Position numbers and translations under genes: made by a program. Shown here one piece after another: positions 7,359-14,276 of a DNA stretch of 15,484 bases. Location: assembly GCA_002420105.1 (NCBI GenBank), contig DIHJ01000095.1:1471-16954 (forward strand), given 5' to 3'. The notes below the pieces were generated by a model. It did not search any database, was not told where the DNA came from, and saw only the letters and a list, made by a program, of their open reading frames with translations. The stretch's first letter is position 1; each line of letters opens with the position of its first letter. Source of the stretch: Nitrospira sp. UBA5699. GTDB lineage: Bacteria; Nitrospirota; Nitrospiria; Nitrospirales; Nitrospiraceae.

Positions 7359-8747
7359 ATGATGATCGAGTCACAGGCAGATGCCCTCGTGCTGTTCGGC
7401 GCCACCGGCGATTTGGCATTCAAAAAGATCTTTCCCGCTTTGCAGGCGATGATCAAGCAGGGTCATTTGACGGTACCGGTGATCGGAGTGGCCAAAGCGG
7501 ATCGAACCGTCGAGCAGGTGCGAGCTCGCGCCCGTGAGAGCCTCAGCCAATTCGGCGGGGGAGTCGATGAGGCGGCCTTTGCCAAGCTCGTTCATCTGCT
7601 GCGGTATGTCGATGGCGACTATCGGGACGAGGACACCTTTGTCCGCCTCCGCCAGGAACTCGGCGGCGCGCTGCGCCCCCTCTATTATCTGGCGATCCCG
7701 CCCAGTATGTTTCCCACAGTGGTCGAGGGGCTGGGCAAGTCGGGTTGTTCTCGTGGCGCGCGGGTGGTGGTCGAAAAACCCTTCGGGCGGGATCTGGCGT
7801 CGGCCCAGGCCCTCAACCGGACGCTGCATACCGTCTTCGACGAATCGGCGATTTTCCGGATCGACCATTATCTGGGGAAGGAGTCGATACAAAACCTCTT
7901 GTACTTCCGGTTTGCCAATTCGTTCCTCGAGCCGATCTGGAACCGGACCTACGTGGAAAGCGTGCAGATCACGATGGCGGAACAGTTCGGCGTGGCCGGC
8001 CGGGGGAGTTTTTATGAGGAGACCGGAGCCCTCCGTGACGTGGTTCAGAACCACCTCCTCCAAGTCGTCGCGAATCTCGCGATGGAACCGCCTATCAGCG
8101 GCGCGGGGGAAGCGTTGCGCGATGAGCGGGTGAAGGTCTTCAAGCGCATGCGCCCGCTCACCGGGCAGACCCTGGTACGCGGCCAATTTCGCGGCTATCG
8201 ATGCGAGCCGGGAGTGGCGCCCGATTCTCAAGTCGAAACCTTCGCGTCACTGCAAGTCCATCTCGATTCGTGGCGCTGGAACGGGGTGCCGTTCTTTATC
8301 CGAGCGGGCAAACACCTTCCGGTTACCGCCACGGAAGTCATCGTGACCTTGAAACGTCCGCCCCAGAACGTCTTCGGCGAGACGCTCAACGAGTCGCGCA
8401 ATTATGTTCGCTTCCGGCTCGGCCCCGATCGGGTGGCGGTCGCCATCGGCGCGCGCGCCAAAGTCCCGGGAGACAAGATGATCGGAGACGAGACCGAACT
8501 CTTCGTCTGCCACCAGCGAGGAGACGAGATGGAAGCCTATGAACGTCTGATCGGCGATGCGATGGTCGGCGATCCGTCGTTGTTCGCGCGCCAGGACGGC
8601 GTCGAAGCGAGTTGGCGCGTGGTCGATCCGATCCTGAAAATGCCCACGCCGGTCCATGAATACGAGCCGGGCACCTGGGGACCGCGTGAGTCTCACGCGC
8701 TGATCGCTCCGTTCGGCGGGTGGCAGAGCCCGAAAGAGCAGGGATGA
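7359..8747 (+). CDS. zwf: Glucose-6-phosphate 1-dehydrogenase
   Basis: Oxidises glucose 6-phosphate to 6-phosphogluconolactone with NAD(P), the first step of the oxidative pentose phosphate pathway, in the cytoplasm. The 462-residue protein is slightly shorter than usual (480-500). The N-terminal Rossmann motif is GATGDLA (14-20). EKPFGRDL follows, then the active-site signature RIDHYLGKE (167-175) and DVVQNHLLQ, whose His matches the catalytic base of the Leuconostoc enzyme. FIRAGKHLP lies in the substrate-binding C-terminal half. The end of the second beta strand reads GVAKAD with Lys where NADP enzymes often have Arg, so cofactor choice is open. ATGATG at 7359 gives two adjacent starts; only a weak GAGGA lies very close upstream. 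The 99-bp gap after tal-pgi is the largest in the run. Its stop overlaps the start of the next gene. Confidence 0.95.
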   Translation: MMIESQADALVLFGATGDLAFKKIFPALQAMIKQGHLTVPVIGVAKADRTVEQVRARARESLSQFGGGVDEAAFAKLVHLLRYVDGDYRDEDTFVRLRQELGGALRPLYYLAIPPSMFPTVVEGLGKSGCSRGARVVVEKPFGRDLASAQALNRTLHTVFDESAIFRIDHYLGKESIQNLLYFRFANSFLEPIWNRTYVESVQITMAEQFGVAGRGSFYEETGALRDVVQNHLLQVVANLAMEPPISGAGEALRDERVKVFKRMRPLTGQTLVRGQFRGYRCEPGVAPDSQVETFASLQVHLDSWRWNGVPFFIRAGKHLPVTATEVIVTLKRPPQNVFGETLNESRNYVRFRLGPDRVAVAIGARAKVPGDKMIGDETELFVCHQRGDEMEAYERLIGDAMVGDPSLFARQDGVEASWRVVDPILKMPTPVHEYEPGTWGPRESHALIAPFGGWQSPKEQG

Positions 8748-10705
8748 CCAGAGACGGATTGACGCACCATGGCCCTGACACTGCGCGGCCCTATCGACCG
8801 ATCCGCGACTATGCGTTGATCGGCGATTGTCATGGAGCGGCCTTGGTGGCTCGCGACGGGGCGATCGACTGGTGTTGCCTGGGCCGCTTCGATGCAGACC
8901 CGACCTTGTGCCGCATTCTGGATGCCGAGCGCGGCGGCTACCTCTCGGTGACGCCCGTCGACGGCTATGCGGCGACTCGTTCGTACCTCGAAGACACCAA
9001 CATTCTGGAGACAACCTTTACAACGGCCCAGGGCACGGTGGTCGTGACCGACTTCATGCCGGTAGGTCGAAAGCCGGGCTGCGGAACGCATGATTACGTC
9101 GATCTGGTCGCGCCGAACTTCCTGATTCGGATCGTGGAAGTTCGAGAAGGGACCGCTCAATTGCAAGTTCACTATCGTCCGAGCCTGGCGTTCGGACGGC
9201 AAACGGCGGGGCTGCGCGTTGAAAGGAAGAGGATCTCCGCCGATGGGGGGCCGGTCCTGTATCACGACGTTGGCGGCTGGTCTCTGATCGGCGATACCGC
9301 GCTGACGACCGTTCGCTTGCAGAAGGGGCAGAGGCGGGTTCTGATCCTTGCCGGGCAGCCCTGTACGAGTTTCAACCCGATGGATCGCATTGACCTGTAT
9401 ACATCGGTCACGATCGCGTTCTGGCGCGAGTGGATTGCCTACTGCCGCTACAGCGGACCCTATGTGGGACCGGTGAAACGCAGCTTGCTCGCGATCAAGC
9501 TCCTGATCTATGCGCCATCCGGCGCCATCGTCGCGGCGCCGACGACGTCTCTCCCGGAAGGCATCGGCGGCAACCGCAATTGGGATTATCGCTATTGCTG
9601 GCTCCGGGATTCGGCGTTCACGCTCTATGCACTGGCCGTGAGCGGCTACGGCGGTGAGGCGCGGCGGTTCAGCGCGTATCTTCCACGCGTCTGCGCCGCC
9701 ACCGCACCCAATCTGCGGATCATGTACGGGATCGGCGGTGAAACCGAGCTCGATGAGCACACGCTCGATCATTTGGACGGCTATTGCGGTAGCCGCCCGG
9801 TGCGGCAAGGCAACGGGGCTTACACCCAGCGGCAGATCGATATCTATGGAGAGATTCTCGACTGGGCGCTGCTGTTCCAGACTCTTGGAGGAGCGTTCGA
9901 TCAACATTCGCGTAGGATGCTCAGTGCGCTGGCGGATTTCGTGGCCGACCATTGGCACGAACCGGATCAAGGGCTCTGGGAAATGCGCGGCCCACCCTTG
10001 CATCACCTTCACGGGAAGATCATGAGCTGGGTCGCGCTCGATCGGGCGATTCGGCTCCTCGGTGCACAGTCGCGCTTGGAAAGCGAGCGGGATCGCATCG
10101 TTGCCGAAGTGCATGCGCGCGGTCTATCGGCGGAGGGCGATCACCTCGTTCAGGCGTACGAGCACCCGGAGGTCGATGCTGCCCTGCTGTTGATCCCCGT
10201 GACTGGATTTCCCGTGCGCGACCAAATCTTGACGAACACGATCGAGGCGATCGAGCGGGAATTGCGGTCGGGCGATTTTCTGTATCGCTACAAGAACGAG
10301 GACGGTCTGAAGGGCGACGAAGGGGCGTTCCTGATTTGCAGCTTCTGGCTCGTCGATGCGCTCCTGCATATCGGCCGGAAGGAAGAAGCGGCGGGCTTGT
10401 TCCACCGGCTGGTGGAATGCGCGAACGATGTCGGCCTGTATTCGGAGGAGATTGATCCGGGCAATCGTGCGTTCCTGGGAAATTTTCCGCAGACCTATAC
10501 CCAACTGGCATTGATCGGCAGTGCCGTGCATCTCGCTCTCTACGAGAAAAAAGGGGTGGACGCGCTGAAAGGGACGCATGCCGAACGCGCTCAGCGTGTC
10601 GTCTCGGCCACGCTCGGCTGGCGCGCGATCTTTGCTGTCTTCAAGGCCACGTGGCGCGTCGGTCGTATTGTGTCGTCGAAGCGATCGATGTTTCCATTGG
10701 AATAG
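8744..10705 (+). CDS. GH15-family glucoamylase-like glycoside hydrolase, cytoplasmic
   Basis: The 653-residue protein has the bacterial glycoside hydrolase 15 layout. The N-terminal beta domain has YRPIRDYALIGDCHGAALV and GAIDWCCLGRFDADP. The catalytic (alpha/alpha)6 barrel has NWDYRYCWLRDSAF (279-292), DIYGEILDW, LWEMRG with Glu413 in the position of the general acid, and YSEEIDPGNRAFLGNFPQTYTQ with the second catalytic Glu at 568 or 569. The family releases beta-glucose from non-reducing ends of alpha-glucans (glucoamylase, glucodextranase), although some members are trehalases; the substrate cannot be fixed from sequence. No signal peptide is visible, so it should act on an internal glucan such as glycogen. 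ATG at 8744 overlaps the zwf stop as ATGA, suggesting translational coupling; a GTG at 8720 is a longer alternative. A glucokinase follows 21 bp downstream, which fits release of free glucose. Confidence 0.92.
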   Translation: MTRDGLTHHGPDTARPYRPIRDYALIGDCHGAALVARDGAIDWCCLGRFDADPTLCRILDAERGGYLSVTPVDGYAATRSYLEDTNILETTFTTAQGTVVVTDFMPVGRKPGCGTHDYVDLVAPNFLIRIVEVREGTAQLQVHYRPSLAFGRQTAGLRVERKRISADGGPVLYHDVGGWSLIGDTALTTVRLQKGQRRVLILAGQPCTSFNPMDRIDLYTSVTIAFWREWIAYCRYSGPYVGPVKRSLLAIKLLIYAPSGAIVAAPTTSLPEGIGGNRNWDYRYCWLRDSAFTLYALAVSGYGGEARRFSAYLPRVCAATAPNLRIMYGIGGETELDEHTLDHLDGYCGSRPVRQGNGAYTQRQIDIYGEILDWALLFQTLGGAFDQHSRRMLSALADFVADHWHEPDQGLWEMRGPPLHHLHGKIMSWVALDRAIRLLGAQSRLESERDRIVAEVHARGLSAEGDHLVQAYEHPEVDAALLLIPVTGFPVRDQILTNTIEAIERELRSGDFLYRYKNEDGLKGDEGAFLICSFWLVDALLHIGRKEEAAGLFHRLVECANDVGLYSEEIDPGNRAFLGNFPQTYTQLALIGSAVHLALYEKKGVDALKGTHAERAQRVVSATLGWRAIFAVFKATWRVGRIVSSKRSMFPLE

Positions 10706-10726
10706 GGAAGACGCCGGAGGCTCTCG

Positions 10727-11386
10727 ATGAAGATTCTGGTGGTCGATGTGGGCGGCACGAACGTCAAACTGCTGGCATCCGGGCAGAGGGTCGTTCGAAA
10801 GTGTCGCTCGGGACCGAAATTGACGGCGGAACAGATGGTGGCTGCAGTGGTGAAAGCAGCCAAGGGCTGGAAGTACGACGCGGTCTCGATCGGGTACCCC
10901 GGCCCCGTGAGTCGAGGCAGGGTGCTGGCCGAGCCGAAAAACCTGGGGCCCGGTTGGGTGGGCTTCGACTTCGAAAAGGCATTCGGCTGCCCCGTCAGAC
11001 TAATCAACGATGCGGCGATGCAGGCGCTGGGCAGCTATGAGGGAGGCAGGATGCTGTTTCTTGGATTGGGCACGGGGCTGGGATCGGCCCTGATCGCCGA
11101 CCATGTGATCATGCCGATGGAGCTCGCCCATTTGCCGTACAAGAAAGGCCGAAGCTTCGAGGACTATGTCGGACGTCGCGGGCTCAAACGATTTGGGAAA
11201 AAGAAGTGGCGGCGGACGGTCGACGATGTCGTGAGTCGTTTGAAGGCCGCCTTGGTGGCCGATTACGTGGTACTGGGTGGAGGCAATACAAAGAAACTTG
11301 GGCGACTCCCCAAAGGCGCCCGTCTCGGCGACAATGCCCATGCGTTCATCGGCGGGCGGCGCCTGTGGGAAGAGAGAGGGACATGA
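10727..11386 (+). CDS. ppgK: ROK-family glucokinase, polyphosphate glucokinase-like
   Basis: The 219-residue protein has the phosphate-binding loop DVGGTNVK (7-14) and a sugar-binding and catalytic NDA (94-96, Asp95 as base). The second phosphate motif is LGLGTGLGSALI (112-123), followed by MELAH (131-135) where ROK kinases have the substrate-contacting Glu and His. VVLGGG (181-186) closes the nucleotide site. It lacks the CxCGxxGC zinc motif typical of many ROK kinases and is short for the polyphosphate glucokinase family (about 240-270). A strongly basic stretch from 139 to 163 (including KRFGKKKWRR) could hold polyphosphate, which is inference. Expected reaction: glucose to glucose 6-phosphate using polyphosphate or ATP. 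GGAGG (10716-10720) lies 6 nt before ATG. Context between the GH15 enzyme and the rest of the pathway supports glucose as substrate. The gene symbol is tentative. Confidence 0.8.
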   Translation: MKILVVDVGGTNVKLLASGQRVVRKCRSGPKLTAEQMVAAVVKAAKGWKYDAVSIGYPGPVSRGRVLAEPKNLGPGWVGFDFEKAFGCPVRLINDAAMQALGSYEGGRMLFLGLGTGLGSALIADHVIMPMELAHLPYKKGRSFEDYVGRRGLKRFGKKKWRRTVDDVVSRLKAALVADYVVLGGGNTKKLGRLPKGARLGDNAHAFIGGRRLWEERGT

Positions 11387-12174
11387 AGCCAAAACGACCA
11401 CCGTCACGAATATCGCGTAACACGACGGCACCGCGCGTGGTCTTCCTGCTCGATGTGGATAATACATTGCTCGACAACGATCGAGTGGCGGCCGATCTGC
11501 GTCGGCATCTCGAACGAGAAGTCGGGCGCGCCTGTGAGCGGCAGTACTGGGCGATCTTCGAGCGACTGCGTGCGGAGCTCGGTTACGCCGACTATCTCGG
11601 GGCTCTGCAACGGTATCGGATCGAGCATGCCCACGATCACAACCTGTTTTCGATCTCGTCGTACCTGGTGAATTATCCCTTTGAGAATCGGCTTTACCCG
11701 AATGCACTCGATGTGGTGGAGCGATGTCAGGAATGGGGGATCGCCGTGATCCTATCCGACGGCGATGTGGTCTTCCAGCCGCGCAAGATCGAGCGGTCGG
11801 GACTGTTCGAAGCGGTCGAGAGGAATGTCATGATCTACGTTCACAAAGAACATGAGTTGAAGGAGATCGAGCGACGCTTTCCCGCCGATCATTATGTGCT
11901 GGTGGATGACAAGCTGCGCATCCTGACGGCCGTCAAACAAGCGTGGGGACCGGGGGTGACGACCGTCTTCCCTCGCCAGGGACACTACGCCAACGATCTG
12001 GACATTCTCAGAGCCTTTCCGCCGCCGGATGTCACGCTCGATCGAATCGGCGATCTGCTCGGCTACGATGTGGACAAGTTGGTCTCCGTCGGGCAAGAGC
12101 GCAAAGGAAAGGTCGAGACGAAGAAGGCAAAGGGCTCAGCCGCGTCGGCTAGGACGGCGCAGAAAGAGGAATAG
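11383..12174 (+). CDS. HAD-superfamily hydrolase of unknown substrate
   Basis: The 263-residue protein carries haloacid dehalogenase motifs: motif I FLLDVDNTLL (21-30, nucleophile Asp24 and acid Asp26), motif II ILSDGD (123-128, Ser125), and motif IV VLVDDK (172-177, Asp175/Asp176). A helical cap-like insert lies between motifs I and II (about 35-105). Such enzymes are usually phosphatases using a phospho-aspartate intermediate. The C-terminal tail (about 239-263) is Lys/Ala/Ser-rich and probably disordered. Its ATG overlaps the glucokinase stop (ATGA), after an AGAGAGAGGG stretch, so it should be translated with the kinase. The place in the operon between glucokinase and gnd suggests a sugar-phosphate or phospho-metabolite substrate. 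This is not shown, and it is not a lactonase by family. Confidence 0.85.
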   Translation: MKPKRPPSRISRNTTAPRVVFLLDVDNTLLDNDRVAADLRRHLEREVGRACERQYWAIFERLRAELGYADYLGALQRYRIEHAHDHNLFSISSYLVNYPFENRLYPNALDVVERCQEWGIAVILSDGDVVFQPRKIERSGLFEAVERNVMIYVHKEHELKEIERRFPADHYVLVDDKLRILTAVKQAWGPGVTTVFPRQGHYANDLDILRAFPPPDVTLDRIGDLLGYDVDKLVSVGQERKGKVETKKAKGSAASARTAQKEE

Positions 12175-12176
12175 GT

Positions 12177-13160
12177 ATGCACCTTGGAATGATCGGCCTC
12201 GGAAAAATGGGGGCCAATATGGTGCGGCGGTTGATGCGCGGAGGGCATCAGTGTGCAGTGTTCGACGTGAACCCGGAGCATGTGCGGCGGCTGGCGGTGG
12301 AAGGGGCCGTCGGGACCGGTTCGATCGACGAGCTAATCGGCCGATTGAGCAGGCCCCGTGCGGTCTGGATGATGGTACCGGCTGGAAACTCGACCGAAAC
12401 GACCGTGCAAGCCCTCACCCAACGTCTCGAACCGGACGACATCGTCATTGATGGAGGAAATTCCTATTACAAAGACGATGTCCGGCGCGCCAAGTCTCTC
12501 AAGGACCGGGGTCTTCACTACGTCGATGTGGGCACCAGCGGAGGAACCTGGGGCTTGGACCGAGGCTACTGTCTGATGATTGGCGGCCCGGAACCGGTGG
12601 TGAAACACCTCGATCCCATATTGAGAACCTTGGCGCCTGGACGAGGGGACATCCCTCGGACACCAGGTCGGGACCGCCTTCAGGGATCAGCGGAGGACGG
12701 GTACCTGTACTGTGGACCAGCCGGCGCAGGCCACTTCGTCAAGATGATTCACAACGGGATCGAGTACGGCCTCATGCAGGCCTATGCGGAGGGCTTCGAC
12801 ATCTTTCGTCATGCCAACTCAGAGCATCTCCCCAAGGACATGCGGTACGATTTGAACCTGCCCGACATTGCCGAAGTCTGGCGGCGTGGCAGTGTGGTGG
12901 GATCGTGGCTGCTCGACTTGACGGCCGCGGCGCTGGTGGAAAACCCGGACCTGTCCAATTTTGCCGGCTCGGTCGAGGACTCGGGGGAAGGGCGCTGGAC
13001 GGTGATGGCCGCGATTGAAGAGGGGGTGCGCGCTGATGTCCTCTCCGCGTCTCTTTACACCCGATTCCGGTCACGCCAAGATCATACCTTCGCAGAGAAG
13101 GTGCTCTCGGCGATGCGCTACAAATTCGGCGGCCATGTCGAACGACCGTCCGGCGGATAG
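12177..13160 (+). CDS. gnd: 6-phosphogluconate dehydrogenase, decarboxylating, short NAD-type
   Basis: Oxidatively decarboxylates 6-phosphogluconate to ribulose 5-phosphate. The Rossmann motif GLGKMGANM (7-15) is followed by an acidic Asp30 at the end of the second beta strand (AVFDVNPEH) where NADP enzymes have NRT, which favours NAD. IDGGNSYY (91-98), GTSGGTWGLDRG (119-130) and the catalytic set Lys189, His192, Asn193, Glu196 in GHFVKMIHNGIEYG are all present. The 327 residues match the short (about 300-335) YqeC/GndA-type branch rather than the 470-residue type; the insert with APGRGDIPRTPGR and AEDGYLYCGP is usual for that branch. Only 2 bp separate it from the HAD stop, with AGAGGA upstream of the ATG. 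It is the last gene of the core run and is followed by a stem-loop. Confidence 0.95.
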   Translation: MHLGMIGLGKMGANMVRRLMRGGHQCAVFDVNPEHVRRLAVEGAVGTGSIDELIGRLSRPRAVWMMVPAGNSTETTVQALTQRLEPDDIVIDGGNSYYKDDVRRAKSLKDRGLHYVDVGTSGGTWGLDRGYCLMIGGPEPVVKHLDPILRTLAPGRGDIPRTPGRDRLQGSAEDGYLYCGPAGAGHFVKMIHNGIEYGLMQAYAEGFDIFRHANSEHLPKDMRYDLNLPDIAEVWRRGSVVGSWLLDLTAAALVENPDLSNFAGSVEDSGEGRWTVMAAIEEGVRADVLSASLYTRFRSRQDHTFAEKVLSAMRYKFGGHVERPSGG

Positions 13161-13164
13161 ATTC

Positions 13165-13185
13165 TCCCGCCTTTACAGGGCGGGA
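13165..13185 (+). terminator. Stem-loop just after gnd, possible operon end
   Basis: TCCCGCC (13165-13171) pairs perfectly with GGCGGGA (13179-13185) across a 7-nt loop, starting 5 bp after the gnd stop. This GC-rich 7-bp stem is well placed to end or stabilise the operon transcript. There is no T-run after it (TCCTCAATTG), so it is not a standard intrinsic terminator. It may serve as a 3' end protecting hairpin or act with Rho. Confidence 0.4.
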
Positions 13186-13460
13186 TCCTCAATTGATTAC
13201 GAGCAGGGCTCGGCATGCTGCGCAGGACCTGGCTCTCACCACCGTTTTCACAGATGGGGAACTCCCGCGGGTTATATTAGGAGGACCGGAGGGAAGAAAG
13301 AGAGGCTTCCAGAATGTTACGGATAAGGATTGGAGTGAGCGACAGTGAACGGAGTACCATCAGTCAGAAGAGACTTGCCTAGTAGCGGCATGGCCATTTC
13401 CTACACCGCGCTCGTGCGCACCTTTTCAAGCTTCATGAATCGCTGGATCGGTGGACTGAT
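13186..13460. other. Intergenic stretch without a convincing gene
   Basis: Together with the element and spacer that follow, this forms a 630-bp gap between gnd and the next gene. I see an AGGAGG at about 13279 with no good ORF behind it. A 22-codon frame begins near 13314 (MLRIRIGV..., ending in LA), and a 31-codon frame begins at 13390 (MAISYTALVRTF...) and runs into the left end of the MITE-like element. Neither has a proper ribosome site. No tRNA, rRNA or CRISPR pattern is visible. Confidence 0.5.
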
Positions 13461-13478
13461 TAGAACCTATCTCAAAAT
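13461..13478 (+). repeat. Left terminal inverted repeat of the MITE-like element
   Basis: Eighteen bases, TAGAACCTATCTCAAAAT, are exactly complementary to 13620-13637, with a 141-bp interior between them. Confidence 0.8.
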
Positions 13479-13619
13479 GGCCTGAGGGGCATCTTGGTCG
13501 ATGAAAAGGCATAGCGTCCGGGGATGAGGCACATAAAAAATCCCAAGGAAATAGCCGGTTGCTCGTTGCCTGAATGAAACCTGTCGATGCCTCAGATGTG
13601 GTGCGTTCATCGAAAACGG

Positions 13620-13637
13620 ATTTTGAGATAGGTTCTA
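13620..13637 (-). repeat. Right terminal inverted repeat of the MITE-like element
   Basis: ATTTTGAGATAGGTTCTA is the exact reverse complement of the left end at 13461-13478. Confidence 0.8.
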
Positions 13638-13742
13638 GTCTGTCGACTCCCAGCCCCTTCTCGAACAAACTGTAATCTACTTCACAGTTATTCTTCTGCA
13701 GCGCGAGTAAAAACTGCGACGAACAGTATAGAGGCCCAGTCG

Positions 13743-13760
13743 AGTCCGCTATCGCGGACT
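13743..13760 (+). promoter_or_regulatory. Compact perfect hairpin upstream of the small exported protein
   Basis: AGTCCGC (13743-13749) and GCGGACT (13754-13760) form a perfect 7-bp stem with a 4-base TATC loop, extended by one G-T pair. It lies 30 bp before the ATG at 13791. It could be an operator half-site pair or an mRNA hairpin. With no T-run after it, it is not an intrinsic terminator of anything upstream. Confidence 0.35.
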
Positions 13761-13790
13761 TCAGTCATAGGGCACATTATCTCACGCGCT

Positions 13791-14093
13791 ATGGACACTC
13801 GTTTCAGGCTGCATCTGATCGTCGTGCTGGCAGGGGTGCTCTTCGCCCCGATAGGCCTGGCGTTTCCTCAGGTCGTTGCCCACGAGATCGAGCATGGGCA
13901 CCATCAATCCGGCACCCATTCGAGCCCGCTGTGCGCTTGGTTCTGTGCAGCCGGCCAAGCCGTCGACACCTCCCTGCAGCATAGTGCCGTCCATTTCACG
14001 GCTGGCGAGGCGATCGATTCGAACCGACCCTCCCTCCACCATAATCCTCCGCTCTCTCGGTCGTTCACGCGCGGGCCGCCCAGCGAGGCCTGA
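13791..14093 (+). CDS. Small exported His/Cys-containing protein, unknown function
   Basis: The 100-residue frame starts with a convincing signal peptide: MDTRFR, a hydrophobic core LHLIVVLAGVLFAPIGLAF, and possible cleavage after GLA or VVA. The mature part begins HEIEHGHHQSGTHSS, then PLCAWFCAAG. A His-rich stretch followed by C-x3-C is a pattern I associate with small periplasmic proteins found next to metal-efflux genes (DUF2946-like). The C-terminal 35 residues are low in features, rich in Ser, Pro and His. There is no obvious Shine-Dalgarno before the ATG, so the start is not certain. It is followed 183 bp later by an outer-membrane barrel gene on the same strand; a shared role in metal handling or export is an inference. 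It might also be spurious, but the signal peptide argues for a real gene. Confidence 0.55.
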   Translation: MDTRFRLHLIVVLAGVLFAPIGLAFPQVVAHEIEHGHHQSGTHSSPLCAWFCAAGQAVDTSLQHSAVHFTAGEAIDSNRPSLHHNPPLSRSFTRGPPSEA

Positions 14094-14224
14094 TCCGCTT
14101 CCAGCAATATCTCGCCCTTCATTCCGACAGCGACCTCGCAGAGAGGCTTGTGGCCTCATGCCCTCGTCGTGTTAGTCGCTTGAAGGGGGAGCGGCAACCG
14201 GACGTCACGCGTTCATAACGGAGC

Positions 14225-14249
14225 ACGTCTTCGTTCGGTCGAAGAACGT
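14225..14249 (+). promoter_or_regulatory. Hairpin in the leader of the outer-membrane barrel gene
   Basis: ACGTCTTCG (14225-14233) pairs with CGAAGAACGT (14240-14249) over a 6-base TTCGGT loop, with one bulged A: nine pairs in total. It ends 14 bp before the AGGAG ribosome site (14264-14268). It could influence translation or mRNA stability; no known riboswitch is recognised. Confidence 0.3.
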
Positions 14250-14276
14250 CCGTCCTTTCATATAGGAGACAACCTC

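Larger units (their letters stand above)
13461..13637. mobile_element. 177-bp MITE-like element or IS5-type deletion remnant
   Basis: The stretch is bounded by a perfect 18-bp inverted repeat: TAGAACCTATCTCAAAAT at 13461-13478 and its exact complement at 13620-13637. Similarity continues weakly outwards (14 of 17 bases, counting GTGGACTGATTAGAACC against the complement of the right side). The inner part has no long ORF and is less GC-rich than its neighbours. If TA is taken as the target duplication, the ends begin GAACCTATCTCA, which resembles IS5-family (IS427/IS1031-like) termini as I remember them. The size, the perfect ends and the lack of coding sequence fit a miniature inverted-repeat transposable element. 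A minus-strand frame inside it (with ERTTSEASTGFIQATSNRLF) loosely recalls the C-terminus of IS5-type transposases, but this is weak. Confidence 0.65.

Noticed and set aside
8693..10114. Long minus-strand frame (473 codons) opposite the GH15 gene
   Set aside because: It lies wholly antisense to a gene with intact GH15 motifs; its residues show no domain pattern and it reflects high-GC codon structure.
13015..13326. Plus-strand frame crossing the gnd stop
   Set aside because: Its first half overlaps the conserved gnd C-terminus in another frame and the rest has no features.
13426..13668. Minus-strand 80-codon frame across the MITE-like element as a gene
   Set aside because: It starts at a TTG without a ribosome site and spans both inverted repeats. 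A faint resemblance to a transposase C-terminus is noted, but it is not enough for a gene call.
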